The position numbers and the translations under genes were made by a program. From positions 1 to 5,436 of the forward strand of contig JAUZQT010000029.1 of NCBI GenBank assembly GCA_030950825.1: a stretch of DNA of 5,436 bases, written 5' to 3'. The notes beneath the pieces were generated by a model that saw nothing but the letters and a program-made list of their open reading frames with translations, was not told the origin of the DNA and made no database searches. Source of the DNA: Mariprofundaceae bacterium. GTDB taxonomy: Bacteria > Pseudomonadota > Zetaproteobacteria > Mariprofundales > Mariprofundaceae. Shown here piece after piece: positions 5,221-5,436 of this stretch; positions within the stretch are counted from its first letter, which is position 1; each line of letters begins with the position of its first letter.

Positions 5221-5251
5221 CCAACAGAATCCGTTATAAATAGTAAAATTC
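5221..5251 (+). repeat. inverted repeat arm 2 (candidate left end of a second IS copy)
   Basis: It begins CCAACAGAATCCGTTAT and ends AGTAAAATTC, 27 of 31 identical to the complement of 5095-5125, with differences at positions 5, 17, 20 and 21. A -10-like TATAAA (5235-5240) lies inside it. An open frame with a good ribosome binding site starts 65 bases in, as expected for the left end of an insertion sequence. Confidence 0.7.
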
Positions 5252-5285
5252 ATATGAAATATTTGAAAGAAACGCAGGAATTAAT

Positions 5286-5321
5286 ATGAGGACAGTATTT
5301 GAAATTGCACTTATGACTTGA
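5286..5321 (+). CDS. possible 11-codon leader peptide
   Basis: ATG with a good ribosome binding site (AGGA at 5276-5279, six bases away) opens a frame reading MRTVFEIALMT and a TGA stop. Four bases later the ATG of the next, longer frame begins, and that one has no Shine-Dalgarno sequence of its own. The short frame could be a coupling leader, or the true N-terminus of the next gene separated by a frameshift. Confidence 0.35.
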   Translation: MRTVFEIALMT

Positions 5322-5325
5322 ATTC

Positions 5326-5436
5326 ATGAACATTGATTTTTCACTTGATTTAACATTCAAAAGTCGCGAAGATATTGTTCTTAGCAGTGTTTTTTCGGCT
5401 GTATTCCCAAAAATGATAGGAGTCTATGATGTTGCG
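5326..5436 (+). CDS. 5' end of an unrecognised protein, partial (possible transposase)
   Basis: An ATG opens a frame of 37 codons that continues off the window without a stop. It reads MNIDFSLDLTFKSREDIVLS and then SVFSAVFPKMIGVYDVA. I do not recognise the family. Its position just inside the terminal-type repeat at 5221-5251 suggests a transposase, possibly of the same type as the remnant at 4947-5085, but this is inference. It lacks a Shine-Dalgarno sequence; the good one upstream serves the 11-codon frame at 5286. The frame is open back to 5317, so a +1 shift near ACT-TGA (5316-5321) could join the two as MRTVFEIALMT-EF-MNIDF. Confidence 0.5.
   Translation, partial: MNIDFSLDLTFKSREDIVLSSVFSAVFPKMIGVYDVA

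Larger units (their letters stand above)
5221..5436 (+). mobile_element. left end of a putative insertion sequence, cut by the window edge
   Basis: Inferred from the 31-bp terminal-type repeat at 5221-5251, shared with the end of a transposase-like remnant, and an open reading frame that follows and leaves the window. The right end is not visible, so element length, target duplication and intactness cannot be judged. The alternative is that the repeats bound a 157-bp MITE or structured RNA, in which case this is ordinary flanking DNA. Confidence 0.4.

Noticed and set aside
5095..5436. Retron-like arrangement (inverted a1/a2 arms enclosing hairpins, then a gene)
   Set aside because: The layout is superficially similar, but the visible 37 codons show no reverse-transcriptase feature and the adjacent transposase remnant favours IS ends. 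It would reopen if the downstream gene proved to be a reverse transcriptase.
1..5436. CRISPR array, rRNA or toxin-antitoxin pair
   Set aside because: No regularly spaced direct repeats, no rRNA-like sequence and no recognisable toxin-antitoxin gene pair were found on either strand.

Overview
The window reads as a compact, AT-leaning proteobacterial chromosome segment. The IHF alpha subunit, the NlpD-type LysM/M23 lipoprotein, RNase D and the CCA-encoding tRNA-Pro(GGG) all point to a gamma-like or related lineage such as Zetaproteobacteria. The sequence alone does not settle the genus.

Positions 1-748 hold ihfA followed with no gap by a MerR-type regulator. tRNA-Pro(GGG) begins 16 bp after that regulator. 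The order ihfA-merR-tRNA-Pro is familiar from pseudomonads, where pheST precedes it. Positions 899-2984 hold pcm, a YqaA/DedA-like membrane protein (4-nt overlap with pcm) and an NlpD-like lipoprotein. This resembles the surE-pcm-(membrane protein)-nlpD-rpoS cluster of gammaproteobacteria, but surE and rpoS are not adjacent here. Unlike E. coli NlpD, this protein keeps all the zinc and catalytic histidines of an active M23 peptidase.

On the minus strand, rnd (RNase D) and an unrecognised 209-codon gene form a two-gene operon (4-nt ATGA overlap) that converges on nlpD with only 6 bp between stop codons. The start of the unknown gene contains a 30-bp near-perfect palindrome.

Positions 4811-5436 are accessory DNA. 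They hold the rnd leader, a nested hairpin, a frameshifted C-terminal scrap of a transposase-like protein (RSSSAVEG-RN motif), and two 31-bp inverted repeats (27/31 identical) at 5095-5125 and 5221-5251. My preferred reading is that these are the right end of a decayed insertion sequence and the left end of a second, related copy that runs off the window. That copy would carry a leader peptide with a good ribosome binding site and the first 37 codons of a protein. The 95 bp between the repeats holds two hairpins and an exact IHF consensus match, so a structured RNA or MITE remains an alternative. I found no CRISPR array, rRNA or clear defence system.
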